Below are positions 7,801 through 15,441 of a stretch of DNA of 64,000 nt, piece by piece. The notes beneath the pieces were generated by a model. That model did not search any database. It was not told the origin of the DNA and saw only the letters and a program-made list of their open reading frames with translations. A program made the translations under genes and the position numbers. The stretch lies in NCBI GenBank assembly GCA_016873395.1, contig VGXG01000003.1:1-64000 (forward strand). Direction: 5' to 3'. Numbering within the stretch: position 1 is the first letter of the stretch; each line of letters starts with the position of its first letter. Source of the stretch: Nitrospira sp. Its GTDB lineage: Bacteria > Nitrospirota > Nitrospiria > Nitrospirales > Nitrospiraceae.

Positions 7801-9781
7801 CGGCGGGTTCGGCGTGACGCTCGTGGAGCCCTTCGGGTCCACCTATCACGACCCGAAGAACGGCAAGCTGGTCTGGAGCGGTCCGATCGCGGACATCCAC
7901 AGCACCGAGCCGATCGGGTACGGGGTCACCGGCAGTTTCCGCGAGCTGATGGTCTCGATCCACGACACGGTGCCTCATACCGTGAACGTGATCCAGGCGG
8001 GCAACCCGCCCGGCCAGCCGGTCGAAGTGGCGTTGGAAGCGGGAAAGACCGTCTCGTTCCAGATGCCGGAGAAGATCCTCAATACGCCCAACCCCTTCAT
8101 CAATGGGGGGACGCACACGACGGGAAGCGGCTTGAATTTCCGGGCCGAACCCTTCGCGCAACGGCTGGCGAACAACCCGGACACCTCGGCGCTCTTCAGC
8201 AGCGCCATCCACGGTGATCCGGACACCCCGCTCCTGCGGGCCTACACCGGCGACACGGTGGTGTTCCGCCTGCTGCATCAGTTGATGAACGAATCGCACG
8301 TCTGGACTCTGTCAGGCCATACCTTCCTGACCGAGCGGTACGCCGGGGATGCCAATCGGAAGTACTCGATCCACGTCGGGATCGCCGAACGGTACGACCT
8401 GGTGACGAAGGCGGGCGGCTTCCAAGGCATGCCGGGCGACTACATCCACTTCAACGGCCGGAGCTCGCACTTCGCCGAAGGTGGATGGGGGGTTTTCCGG
8501 GTGCTCGGCAAGGAAGTCGCCGACCTGCAGAAGCTGCCGTCCGGGACCAGACCCGGCGACATCCCGGCGGCGCCGTCTTCGGTCTGCCCGGCCGACGCGC
8601 CGGTGAAGACCTTCAACGTGGTGGCGCTGGACCGCCCGCTGAAACTGAACCCGAAGTCGCCTGACGCGATTGAGGTGGACTTCGAGCGGAAGATCGAGAT
8701 GACGGTCCCGGAGGGCAAGATTTTCGCCCTCGAGGAGGAAGCGACGAAGGTCGGGGGGACGGTGATGCCGAACCCGTTGACGCTGCGCGTGAACCTTGGG
8801 GACTGTGTCAAGGTCAACCTGAAGAACAAGATGGCCAAGAGCAAGGCGTCCTTCTTTGCGCCGGGCCTGGCCTTCGATCCGAAAGATTCCCAGGGTCTGA
8901 ACGTCGGCAACAACGGCGGCGATCAGACGATCGGCCCGGGCCAGGGCCGCACTTACACCTACTACGCGCATCCTGCCAACAAGGAGACGACGTCGTTGGT
9001 GTGGGACGGCGGGAACATCGTCACCAATCCGCGCAATGGCCTCTACGGCGCGGTCATCGTCGGGCCTCGAGGATCGCAGTACCGCGATCCGGTGACCGGC
9101 GAGGATCTCTCGCAGAAGAACGCCTGGCGCGCGGACGTGATCGTGGACCGAAGCCTGTCGGAGAATGCTGGGAAGGTCAACTACCGGGATGTGGCCCTCT
9201 TCTTCCAGGATGAGGACAACATCATCGGGACGGCGTTCATGCCCTACGTCCAGAACGTGGCGGGTCTGACGTCGGTCAACTACCGGTCGGAACCGTACAA
9301 GTTCCGGGAGGAGCAGGGCTGCTCGCTGAGCAAGGTGTTCATGCCCTGCAAAGTGGACGCCCCCGAAGATCCCGTGACGCCGCTCATCGAGGCGCACGCG
9401 GGTGACCCGGTCCGGATCCACGTGATCGGCGCCAACAACGAGCAGAACGGCATGTTCTCGGTGGAAGGCCACGAGTGGCCCATCGAGCCCTACATGCCGG
9501 GTGCCGACATGATCAGCGTGGTGGAGTACTCCGGGTCCGAGACCCTGGATGTCTTCCTGCGCCAGGGTGCGGGCGGCCCGGCTCGGTTGGCCGGCGACTA
9601 CGTCTGGTCCAACCAGCGGCTGCCTTACACGCAGTCCGGACAGTGGGGCTACTTCCGGGTGCTGCCGGCCGGCGATCAGCGGGTCCTTCCGCTGTCGAGC
9701 GGCGCAGTGGGCACCAAGAGCGCGGAGGCTCAGCCGAGCCAGCCCGGAGTCGCACAGGCGATTCCGACCGCGATGAAGTAA
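4826..9781 (+). CDS. Giant MofA-like multicopper oxidase with permuted copper motifs
   Basis: Secreted multicopper oxidase of 1651 residues, three times the size of a laccase and close to the Leptothrix MofA length I recall (about 1660). The N-terminus is arginine-rich then hydrophobic, ending near VFAAGS, consistent with export. All four trinuclear-centre motifs are visible but in the order L3, L4, L1, L2. They are HxxHxH at 453-458 (HSHHPH), HCHxxxHxxxGM at 528-539, HPH at 833-835 and HDH at 981-983. Further cupredoxin-like modules follow (SGHTFLTERY, VEGHEWPIEPY). Start ATG 4826 is set by AAAGGAGG at 4811-4818; an upstream TTG at 4808 is in frame but lies before that site. Downstream are cupredoxin and FGE-fold genes. 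Known relatives include proposed Mn(II) oxidases; the substrate here is inferred, not shown. Confidence 0.85.
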   Translation: MRLLKSNRRRQAARVAVGLQAVLLASSLVALPGVFAAGSAEKGQHVHAVPVAGPAAGINWQEALKGQTRVEEAIEGRAGRSEVVEMQHNRLMRKLDEQMAQDAQAHQTSGMFNGMSTMHQYMGQDGSSFLLMSDNKAEPVSMAGGKCPAGAPAKSYDVSMINVEITLNRWLDYYPGYMYVLTENIDKVRAEEAKNKAAREKEGFDPGAVNTGLQGDIIQPLAIRGNQGDCVKITLRNKMADEAGSLHIQSAAMVISASGKAATTTNPDSVVEPGKSVELEWYIHPNTQEGVRQFHSYSHDRELTVLGLFGAFVVEPKGSTYLEPLGTGPATEAKSGWQVMIDNGSGPDFREHVIFYHEIGDEAFRPLNKKGDFLPQRDPLTDAYRPGGRALNYRSEPFGIDQMHLQHEYFGFEDESMAYSAYTFGDPPTTIPRAYLGDPTKWRIVHGGSEVFHSHHPHSGSIRWVRSPRAEPQDFWAAAADGPIKYPVVRTKSDRVDVEVIGPSEALDLEAEGGAGQSQHLAGEFLFHCHVAHHYVAGMWGYGRVYNTLQVGQYHTDTMPDMRELPDRQGRMKVGVTSDKLIGTTVDWFGKKFKIVARNQKTNWKADPAIVNIKDWVEMFLPAQGKPGHTDDEKGQIMSYDATVWDWKWDGDVAKGERESTAKYPKYPAAAKWDDSTRPAILFEPLTGKMSWPLLKPHFGKRNPFSANHSGAPWLEPIHQDENGERTSEPAKPGEQGRWSLCPDNANQKFYNIKFIRLPITLSKKQGKEPPIVDKDGLIYVLAEEEKLVRANDDLKYPLVIRANVYDCVDSILTSEWDDDEFTNFQASKINIHPHFFQFDTGNSDGVISGFEYEMSVRPYTMHEKKNKHGLPVPMNSKLTEAAKAGARSIKIKMATGATKYHVNTELQVGADCLIPSKDATASLKREDSCAEVARIKEIKGDEITFFKPLKHNHPVGDIVTPEFVRYRWWVDVDLGTVFWHDHAFGATTWPHGGFGVTLVEPFGSTYHDPKNGKLVWSGPIADIHSTEPIGYGVTGSFRELMVSIHDTVPHTVNVIQAGNPPGQPVEVALEAGKTVSFQMPEKILNTPNPFINGGTHTTGSGLNFRAEPFAQRLANNPDTSALFSSAIHGDPDTPLLRAYTGDTVVFRLLHQLMNESHVWTLSGHTFLTERYAGDANRKYSIHVGIAERYDLVTKAGGFQGMPGDYIHFNGRSSHFAEGGWGVFRVLGKEVADLQKLPSGTRPGDIPAAPSSVCPADAPVKTFNVVALDRPLKLNPKSPDAIEVDFERKIEMTVPEGKIFALEEEATKVGGTVMPNPLTLRVNLGDCVKVNLKNKMAKSKASFFAPGLAFDPKDSQGLNVGNNGGDQTIGPGQGRTYTYYAHPANKETTSLVWDGGNIVTNPRNGLYGAVIVGPRGSQYRDPVTGEDLSQKNAWRADVIVDRSLSENAGKVNYRDVALFFQDEDNIIGTAFMPYVQNVAGLTSVNYRSEPYKFREEQGCSLSKVFMPCKVDAPEDPVTPLIEAHAGDPVRIHVIGANNEQNGMFSVEGHEWPIEPYMPGADMISVVEYSGSETLDVFLRQGAGGPARLAGDYVWSNQRLPYTQSGQWGYFRVLPAGDQRVLPLSSGAVGTKSAEAQPSQPGVAQAIPTAMK

Positions 9782-9805
9782 GTCGCTCTGTCAGCGTAAC
9801 CAACG

Positions 9806-9841
9806 AACGGGGGAGCTGCAGAACAACGCGGCTCCCCCGTT
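9806..9841 (+). terminator. Intrinsic terminator after the multicopper oxidase
   Basis: Perfect 11-bp stem: AACGGGGGAGC at 9806-9816 with GCTCCCCCGTT at 9831-9841, a 14-base loop, then TTTCGTTTCG. It lies 25 bp past the oxidase stop. The T-tract is interrupted, but stem strength and position support termination, separating the oxidase from the cupredoxin genes. Confidence 0.75.
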
Positions 9842-9887
9842 TCGTTTCGTCAGGAAACCGTTAGCCAGGCGCACGCAAGCTCGGTAT

Positions 9888-10047
9888 AATCGAAGGGCGC
9901 GGTTCAAGCGAAGAATCTACGCCTACTGGAGGCAAAGTAACTATCCGCTCACAGTAAAGGAAAAGTTATCAGTCCTCAGTGTTCGGTTCGCAGTTTCATG
10001 ACTGAAGACTGATGACTGAAAACTGACGACTCCCCAGCAAGGTTGGT
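9888..10047 (+). promoter_or_regulatory. Leader region shared with the CBS-protein gene, including heptad repeat
   Basis: The region carries an ATCGAAGGGCGCGGTTCAA block (also found near 26237), then GGCAAAGTAAC, a CACAGTAAAG block, an ACTGANN twin-arm heptad repeat (9967-10033) and a CCCCAGCAAGGTTGGTATGGAGG run up to the start codon. The same series GGCAAAA, CACTGTAAAG, repeat, CCCTTAGCAAGTTTGGTATGGAGG occurs at about 24966-25095 before the CBS gene. It is a duplicated 5' leader, perhaps with a promoter or translational function. Confidence 0.5.
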
Positions 10048-10059
10048 ATGGAGGCCGGA

Positions 10060-10995
10060 ATGAAACAACCACTCAGAGTGCTGGCCGGAATGCTTGCAAC
10101 GCTGCTGGCGAGCGCCATGGCGGCGTGGGCCTACGAGGAGACCACGGTGATGGACGGCGGGACCCTCACCGGGAAGGTGACGCTCGCAGGCGAAGTGCCG
10201 AAGCCGAAGGGCTACAACCTGACCACCTTGCCCGACGCGATTTATTGCGGGCGGATTTCGGACGGACGAGGCTGGCGACTCCTCCAGCCCTTCCACGTCG
10301 GGTCGAACGGGGCGTTTCAGGATGTCGTCGTGCTCATCGAGGGCATCGAGAAGGGCAAGCCCTTCCTCGACTTCAAGACCCCGCGTATCGAAGCGCTCGA
10401 TTGCCGTTTCATGCCATTCACCACCATCGTGCGCGATCAGCATGACGTGGCGGTGGTGAACATGGACCCGGCCATGCATGACATCCAGGCCTACGAGACC
10501 TCCCACCTGGGCCCACGGGTGCTGTTCAACGTGCCGCTGCCGATCAGCCAGCGGTATCCGCATGAAGCCGGGCTGAGCGCTCATTTCCAGAAGCATTACG
10601 AAGGCACGCCGATGACCCAGACCGTCAAAATGACCAAGGGGCGGCGCGTGTTCGTCATGCAGTGCGGATTTCACGCCTACATGGAAAGCTGGGCGTTGAC
10701 GGTGGATGATCCATACTATGCGATCACGGACAAAGAGGGCCGTTTCACAATCGGCGATGTGCCGTCAGGAACATACAGGGTCTTGGTGTGGCATCCCTAT
10801 ATCGCCGGAGGCGGCGCCAGGGAATTCACGGTGACGATCCAGCCGAAGGTCCAGACGACCCTGGACGTGCAGATCCCGGCGCCGACCGGGCGGCTCTACG
10901 CCAATCAGATGGTCGAGAACCCGTTTGTCCGCTACAACATCACCGAGGACGTGCAGAGTCAGATCGTGCCATCGCTGGAAAAGCAAGCATATTGA
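10060..10995 (+). CDS. Exported cupredoxin-like protein with carboxypeptidase-regulatory domain (paralogue 1)
   Basis: Secreted protein of about 311 residues with a clear signal peptide (ending AMAAWA). A candidate type-1 copper site is formed by His140 in AMHDIQ and by Cys202, His205 and Met208 in CGFHAYM, the C-x2-H-x2-M pattern of blue copper proteins. The C-terminal part has ITDKEGRFTIGDVPSGTY, typical of carboxypeptidase-regulatory-like beta domains. I use ATG 10060 because its GGAGGCCGGAATG context is identical to that of the next gene; an in-frame ATG at 10048 lies before the ribosome-binding site. The next gene is a close tandem paralogue. Its position behind the multicopper oxidase suggests it carries electrons or copper for that enzyme. 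Function is inferred. Confidence 0.8.
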   Translation: MKQPLRVLAGMLATLLASAMAAWAYEETTVMDGGTLTGKVTLAGEVPKPKGYNLTTLPDAIYCGRISDGRGWRLLQPFHVGSNGAFQDVVVLIEGIEKGKPFLDFKTPRIEALDCRFMPFTTIVRDQHDVAVVNMDPAMHDIQAYETSHLGPRVLFNVPLPISQRYPHEAGLSAHFQKHYEGTPMTQTVKMTKGRRVFVMQCGFHAYMESWALTVDDPYYAITDKEGRFTIGDVPSGTYRVLVWHPYIAGGGAREFTVTIQPKVQTTLDVQIPAPTGRLYANQMVENPFVRYNITEDVQSQIVPSLEKQAY

Positions 10996-11059
10996 GAGGG
11001 CTCTCAGGGCCTGAAGGGGTGGACATACCAGTAGCAGCACAGAGCGAGAGGAGGCCGGA

Positions 11060-12004
11060 ATGTGGACATGGAGCAAGATGGTCATGGGAGCGCTGGTCGG
11101 AGCTGCGCTCCTGCTCGGCCTCGGCGAGGCCGAGGCTTACGAGGAAGTCGCGGTCACTGACGGAGGGACAATCACCGGCACGGTGACCCTGGCCGGCCAG
11201 GTTCCGAAGCCGAAGGGCTACAACCTGACCACCCTCCCCGACCAGGTCTATTGCGGGCGGATTTCAGATGGACAAGGCTGGCGCATCCTGCAACCGTTCC
11301 AGGTCGGGCCGGGAGGCGAGTTTCGCGAGGTGGTGGTCTATCTGGACGGGATCGGCAAGGGCAAACCCTTCGACAAAGGGAGCCTCCCGCAAATCGAAGC
11401 GAAAGATTGCCTCTTCGTCCCGTTCACGACTGCCGTGCGGGACGATCAATCGGTGACGGTGGTCAACATGGACCCGGTCATGCATGACATCCAGGCCTAT
11501 GAGACGTCCGAACTCGGCCCACGAGTTCTGTTCAACGTGCCCCTGCCGATGAATCCGCAGCACCCGCGCAACTTCAAGGATCGCAGCGAAGCCGCGATGT
11601 ACCACAAACACATGGCCGGCGCACCGTCGAAGCAATTGGTCAATCTCAGCAAGAACCGCCGGATCTTCGTCATGCAATGCGGCTTCCACGCGTACATGGA
11701 GAGCTGGGGCGTGGCCGTCACCAATCCGTACTTCGCCAAGACAGACGAGCAAGGCCGGTTCTCCATGACCGATGTGCCGCCGGGCACCTATACGCTGGCC
11801 GTCTGGCATCCGTATATCCGTAGCAGGATCGAGCAAACCGTCACGATCGGCCCGCAGGGAACAGTGGAGGCAAATATCGTGGTCCCGGCCCCGACAGGGC
11901 GGCTCTATGCCAACGAGGTGTTGGATCATGCGTACATTCGCTACAACGTGCCCGAGGAAACGAAGAGGGAAATCGATCCGATGATCAAAAAGCAGGATCA
12001 CTGA
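11060..12004 (+). CDS. Exported cupredoxin-like protein with carboxypeptidase-regulatory domain (paralogue 2)
   Basis: Second copy of the preceding gene, 314 residues, with its own signal peptide (ending GLGEAEA) and AGGAGG ribosome-binding site. Long identical stretches remain (VPKPKGYNLTTLPD, YCGRISDG), showing tandem duplication. The copper ligands are conserved: His142 in VMHDIQ, and Cys207, His210 and Met213 in CGFHAYM. The carboxypeptidase-regulatory segment TDEQGRFSMTDVPPGTY and the ending IPAPTGRLYAN or VPAPTGRLYAN are shared. The 64-bp spacing suggests co-transcription. The two copies could have different redox potentials or bind different partners, but the sequence cannot decide this. 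Confidence 0.8.
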   Translation: MWTWSKMVMGALVGAALLLGLGEAEAYEEVAVTDGGTITGTVTLAGQVPKPKGYNLTTLPDQVYCGRISDGQGWRILQPFQVGPGGEFREVVVYLDGIGKGKPFDKGSLPQIEAKDCLFVPFTTAVRDDQSVTVVNMDPVMHDIQAYETSELGPRVLFNVPLPMNPQHPRNFKDRSEAAMYHKHMAGAPSKQLVNLSKNRRIFVMQCGFHAYMESWGVAVTNPYFAKTDEQGRFSMTDVPPGTYTLAVWHPYIRSRIEQTVTIGPQGTVEANIVVPAPTGRLYANEVLDHAYIRYNVPEETKREIDPMIKKQDH

Positions 12005-12045
12005 AGCCGATCAAACCGACGCGGGATCGACAGACGCGGTGAACC

Positions 12046-12999
12046 ATGAAGCGTGAAGCGGTTGGAATCGCATGCGCAACGGCGCTGATCGTGTCGGCGA
12101 TCGCGGCCGCTGCGTGGGCCGATCACGATCAGCCGAAGTGGCGACCGACCGGCGAAGCGGTTGAAGCCACGCGGTTAGCAGGCCTGCCGGTGCCGGATGG
12201 CATGGTTCGGATTCCGTCCGGATGGTTCCTGATGGGCAGCGATCCCGCGGCTGACGAAGACGCAGGGCCGCAGGAGCAACCGCAGCGGTGGATTTACCTG
12301 GACGAGTTTGAAATCGATCGCTATGAAGTGTCGAACGCGCATTACCTCCGGTTCGTGTTGGCGACAGACCGGGTCGGACCGCCGTACTGGCGCGTCGATC
12401 CGTTTCCCGACAAGATGGCGATGCATCCGGTCATCGGCGTGAGCTGGAGCGATGCGGATGCCTACTGCCGCTGGGCGGACAAGCGGCTGCCGACCGAAGC
12501 CGAGTGGGAGAAAGCCGCCAGGGGAACGGATGGACGAAGGTTTCCGTGGGGCGACGAACCGGCCGGATGGCTGAAAAGCAACATCGCGCATCCGGGATCG
12601 AAACGAGGGGTCAAATATCCCCCGCTCGCCAACGTCAACCGCTACGACCGCGGCGCCAGTCCCTACGGGGTCTATCAAATGGCAGGGAACGTGGGCGAAT
12701 GGGTTGCCGACTGGTTCGACCCGGAATACTACCAGTATGGAACCAGCTTCAACCCGACCGGCCCGGAGTTCGGCGAAGATCGGGTGCATCGAGGAGGGTC
12801 CTGGAACGAAGATCCGGAAGTGGCCCGCTCCGCCGGGCGCGGTGCCGGCGCCCCCGATCACCGCTCCTATCTCATCGGATTTCGTTGCGCGAAATCAACA
12901 ACGAAAGCTGTCAGCCCTCAGCTATCAGCCGTCAGCTCTACCCCCTCCTTTTTCCTCCCCCTTCAAGGGGGAGGGTGGGGTGGGGGTGCTGATCGCTGA
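12046..12999 (+). CDS. Exported FGE/SUMF1-fold protein lacking catalytic cysteines (copy 1)
   Basis: Sulfatase-modifying-factor (formylglycine-generating enzyme) fold, 317 residues, with signal peptide (ending AAAWA). Family marks are GWFLMGSD, FEIDRYEVSNAHY, HPVIGVSWSDADAYCRWADKRLPTEAEWEKAARG, YGVYQMAGNVGEWVADWF and GGSW. In active FGEs two cysteines follow GGS at a fixed spacing; here those positions are Glu and Ala in GGSWNEDPEVAR. It is therefore unlikely to make formylglycine and is more likely a structural, binding or assembly protein. The final ~30 residues (from about AVSPQLSAVSS on) are encoded by the heptad repeat at 12904-13015, so the natural protein probably ended near GFRCAKS. 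A tandem relative follows. Confidence 0.85.
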   Translation: MKREAVGIACATALIVSAIAAAAWADHDQPKWRPTGEAVEATRLAGLPVPDGMVRIPSGWFLMGSDPAADEDAGPQEQPQRWIYLDEFEIDRYEVSNAHYLRFVLATDRVGPPYWRVDPFPDKMAMHPVIGVSWSDADAYCRWADKRLPTEAEWEKAARGTDGRRFPWGDEPAGWLKSNIAHPGSKRGVKYPPLANVNRYDRGASPYGVYQMAGNVGEWVADWFDPEYYQYGTSFNPTGPEFGEDRVHRGGSWNEDPEVARSAGRGAGAPDHRSYLIGFRCAKSTTKAVSPQLSAVSSTPSFFLPLQGGGWGGGADR

Positions 13000-13015
13000 A
13001 TGCTGAACGCTATTC
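12904..13015. repeat. Heptad twin-arm repeat with G/C-tract hairpin, overlapping a gene end
   Basis: The left arm (12904-12938) repeats CAGCNNT-type words (TCAGC every seven bases). The right arm (12990-13015) is GCTGATC, GCTGAAT, GCTGAAC, GCT. Between them sits a strong hairpin, CCTCCCCCTTCAAGGGGGAGG at about 12955-12975, followed by G-rich sequence. The element encodes the tail and stop codon of the first FGE-fold protein. Confidence 0.75.
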
Positions 13016-13032
13016 AAAGAAGGAGGTCGGTC

Positions 13033-14022
13033 ATGGTTTCCCCGCAGACAGCACACCCCTCAACGCTCAATAGGGTCGTCAACGTCCTGCTCGCCGGCGC
13101 AGCCGTGCTCGCCCTGATCAGCGCCGCCTGGGGCCTGGACACGCAGGATATCGCCGTGGAGTGGACGACGGAAGGCAAGAAGATTGCGATGGATCGTGCC
13201 CAGACCTGGCCCGCCAAGGACGATATGGTTTTGGTCCCCGTCGGAGAATTCCTCATGGGCAGCGACAAAAAAATGGACCGGAATGCCTATGCAGCCGAGC
13301 GCCCCCAGCGGAAGATCCATCTCGACGCCTTCGAGATCGACAAGTACGAGGTCACCGCGCTCCAGTACCTCAAGTTCGTGTTGGCCACGAACCGGCCGCC
13401 GCAGCTCGACTGGCGGTACGACGGCGGGAACTTCCAGGAAAGCATGGCGCATCATCCGATCATGCACGTGAGTTGGTATGACGCGGATGCGTACTGCAAG
13501 TGGGCCGGGAAGCGTCTCCCGACGGAAGCCGAGTGGGAGAAGGCCGCGCGGGGTGCAGACGGACGGATCAACCCCTGGGGCAATCAGACGGCCGGCCTGA
13601 GCCGGGCGAACTTTGGTCGCTCGGGGCTCTCCGGCCCCGTGCGGGACCGTCCTGAACGGCTCCTCCTGTATCCGCCCCTCATCTCAGTGGACAAGTACGA
13701 GAACGCCGTGAGCCCTTATGGCGTGTACCAGCAGATCGGCAACGTGGCGGAGTGGGTGGCGGACTGGTACGACTCTGAGTATTACAAAAACTCGCCGGAC
13801 CGCAATCCTAAAGGCCCCGACCAGGGCAAGCACAAGGCCTTCCGGGGAGCAAGCTGGATCGACAGCACCACCACGGCGCGGGCCGCCCAGCGGAACGGCG
13901 CAGACCCGAACACCAAGATGAACTGGCTGGGCATCCGTTGCGCCCGCGACGCGCAGGAACCGCAGGGCCGGCAGGTCTCCCTAGCCGACCCGCCGCAGGA
14001 CCCGGCACAGGGCTTGCCGTAA
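13033..14022 (+). CDS. Exported FGE/SUMF1-fold protein lacking catalytic cysteines (copy 2)
   Basis: Second FGE-fold protein, about 329 residues. ATG 13033 has AGGAGG at 13021-13026; the longer frame from 13000 lies in the repeat. A hydrophobic N-terminal stretch (VVNVLLAGAAVLALISAAWG) indicates export. Motifs: GEFLMGSD, FEIDKYEVTALQYLKF, HPIMHVSWYDADAYCKWAGKRLPTEAEWEKAARG, YGVYQQIGNVAEWVADWY. The active-site segment reads GASWIDSTTTAR, with Asp and Ala at the two cysteine positions, so oxidase activity is not expected. The same loss in both tandem copies argues for a selected non-catalytic role, perhaps as a partner of the copper proteins upstream. Confidence 0.85.
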   Translation: MVSPQTAHPSTLNRVVNVLLAGAAVLALISAAWGLDTQDIAVEWTTEGKKIAMDRAQTWPAKDDMVLVPVGEFLMGSDKKMDRNAYAAERPQRKIHLDAFEIDKYEVTALQYLKFVLATNRPPQLDWRYDGGNFQESMAHHPIMHVSWYDADAYCKWAGKRLPTEAEWEKAARGADGRINPWGNQTAGLSRANFGRSGLSGPVRDRPERLLLYPPLISVDKYENAVSPYGVYQQIGNVAEWVADWYDSEYYKNSPDRNPKGPDQGKHKAFRGASWIDSTTTARAAQRNGADPNTKMNWLGIRCARDAQEPQGRQVSLADPPQDPAQGLP

Positions 14023-14043
14023 AAGACGGCACCCGAGCGGATC

Positions 14044-14568
14044 ATGCCCCTGACCGTCTGGATTCCAGAGTCAAGCGCGGCGACGGCGACGCTCGCGCTG
14101 GGTCTTGCCCGCATGGCTCCGACGTTCGACTCCGTCCAGTCCGAGGACGGCACCCGAGTCTACTTCGCGGCTTTTGCCGATATCTCGCAGACCCTGGACC
14201 TCGCCGTCCGGCTGATCGGAGAGGTCATCAACATTCCGGGAGTCCATGCCACCATCAACGGCCGCCACGTCAGGAACTTCAATCTGTTCTGGAGCGCGCT
14301 TCTCTGTTATCGGGATAGCCTCCGCGAGCCTGACCCTGTAGCCTACTGCGCACAGGTCTCCACCAGGCTGGGCGACTTGTCCGGGTGTCCCGATCGCGGC
14401 TGCCTCTCCCACTGCCAATTCATCTGCACCCGCTGCCTCGGCGTCGTTCGCGAGACCGGCGCCCCGCCGATCTCGACCCAACTCCGGGAGATCGCCGTGC
14501 AAGCGGAAGTGGACTGGTGTCCCAACCTCACGCTCCCGCCTGTCCGACGCGAAACGTCAGGCGCCTGA
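14044..14568 (+). CDS. Cysteine-rich protein of unknown function
   Basis: I do not recognise this 174-residue protein. The N-terminal two thirds look like a compact alpha/beta domain (TVWIPESSAATATLALGLARM, TLDLAVRLIGEVINIPGVHATINGRHV). The C-terminal part has a dense cysteine cluster, CPDRGCLSHCQFICTRC, plus two further cysteines, suggesting a zinc or iron-sulfur site. There is no signal peptide. It starts 21 bp after the FGE-fold gene on the same strand and is probably co-transcribed, which ties it loosely to the copper-protein block. Confidence 0.65.
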   Translation: MPLTVWIPESSAATATLALGLARMAPTFDSVQSEDGTRVYFAAFADISQTLDLAVRLIGEVINIPGVHATINGRHVRNFNLFWSALLCYRDSLREPDPVAYCAQVSTRLGDLSGCPDRGCLSHCQFICTRCLGVVRETGAPPISTQLREIAVQAEVDWCPNLTLPPVRRETSGA

Positions 14569-14607
14569 GGAGTCAGGCGATGTTGCATGTGTGTTAGACT
14601 GCGCACG

Positions 14608-15198
14608 ATGAACCGGCTCGTGATCATGCTCGTCGCGGCGCTCTGGACGCTGGCTCCCGCCGGCGCCTGGGCCTTGGAGTTCTCGGCCGACCAGATCACG
14701 CGGATCAACGGGCGCAGCCACAAAGCCAACATCTACTACCGGGATGAGATGTGGCGGCTGGAACACCAGGCATTGGGTCCCGTCAACGTCACGATCGTCC
14801 GGAAAGACAAGCGGGTGATGTGGTTGCTGCTCTCCCGCATGAAGCACTTTAAGACCGTGCCCTACGATCCCGAGCAGGCCCCCCAGGTGAGCGAACGGAT
14901 CGAGGGAGAGGTCGCGCGGGAGGAGATCGGGAGCGAGACGCTGGATGGCCATCCCACGACCCTCTACCAGGTGACCGTGCGGAGGGGCAGCCGGGAAGAG
15001 GTCTATTACCAGTGGCTGGCGACCGACATCAAGTTTCCGCTCAAGTTGGCGAAGAAAGACGGAAGCTGGGTGGTGGAATACCGGCATGTGAAGTTGCGTC
15101 GCTTGTCCGACTATTTGTTTCAACTGCCGGTCAATTTTCAGCCGCTGGAGGAGTTTGATCAGAAGCCGAAGGCAGGGCAAGAGGGCCGGGCGATGTAA
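14608..15198 (+). CDS. Exported LolA-like / DUF4412-like protein
   Basis: About 196 residues starting at ATG 14608, with a signal peptide ending PAGAWA. The mature part (FSADQITRINGR, IYYRDEMWRLEH, RKDKRVMWLLLSRMKHF, GEVAREEIGSETLDGHPTTLYQVTV) has the beta-strand pattern and the export-linked phrase of outer-membrane lipoprotein-sorting-like proteins, where a lipid-exposed sheet is typical. A specific function is not evident. It is the last gene of the plus-strand block that begins with the multicopper oxidase. Confidence 0.6.
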   Translation: MNRLVIMLVAALWTLAPAGAWALEFSADQITRINGRSHKANIYYRDEMWRLEHQALGPVNVTIVRKDKRVMWLLLSRMKHFKTVPYDPEQAPQVSERIEGEVAREEIGSETLDGHPTTLYQVTVRRGSREEVYYQWLATDIKFPLKLAKKDGSWVVEYRHVKLRRLSDYLFQLPVNFQPLEEFDQKPKAGQEGRAM

Positions 15199-15441
15199 CC
15201 CCATTCGTAACCCGGCGCAGGCCTCGCCACGTTCTGAACCACCTCGCTCCGTCCCCCCGCTCACGTCTCAAGCCTGAAGCCAACCGCCTCACTTTCTCAT
15301 GGTTTCTGATTAGGCCGAACGCCCTAGGCCGAGGCATGACAACCATCATGTTTCCGACCGGCACCGGTCAAGGAGACTGACACAGGCCTTCGTTACAGTG
15401 CCCCCATTCACATCCTTCACTCGTCTTGAAAGGGGGGCACT

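Noticed and set aside
4424-8299. Long minus-strand open frame opposite the multicopper oxidase (about 1290 codons).
   Set aside because: Its translation is rich in Arg, His, Leu and Val in a pattern typical of GC-rich shadows, has no motifs, and the plus strand has unambiguous copper-oxidase motifs.
13000-13032. Start of the second FGE-fold gene at 13000.
   Set aside because: That ATG lies in the repeat arm, whereas 13033 has AGGAGG at correct spacing followed by a signal peptide.
15182-15215. GCCGGG/CCCGGC pairing after the LolA-like gene as a terminator.
   Set aside because: Short stem, partly inside the gene, long loop and no T-tract.
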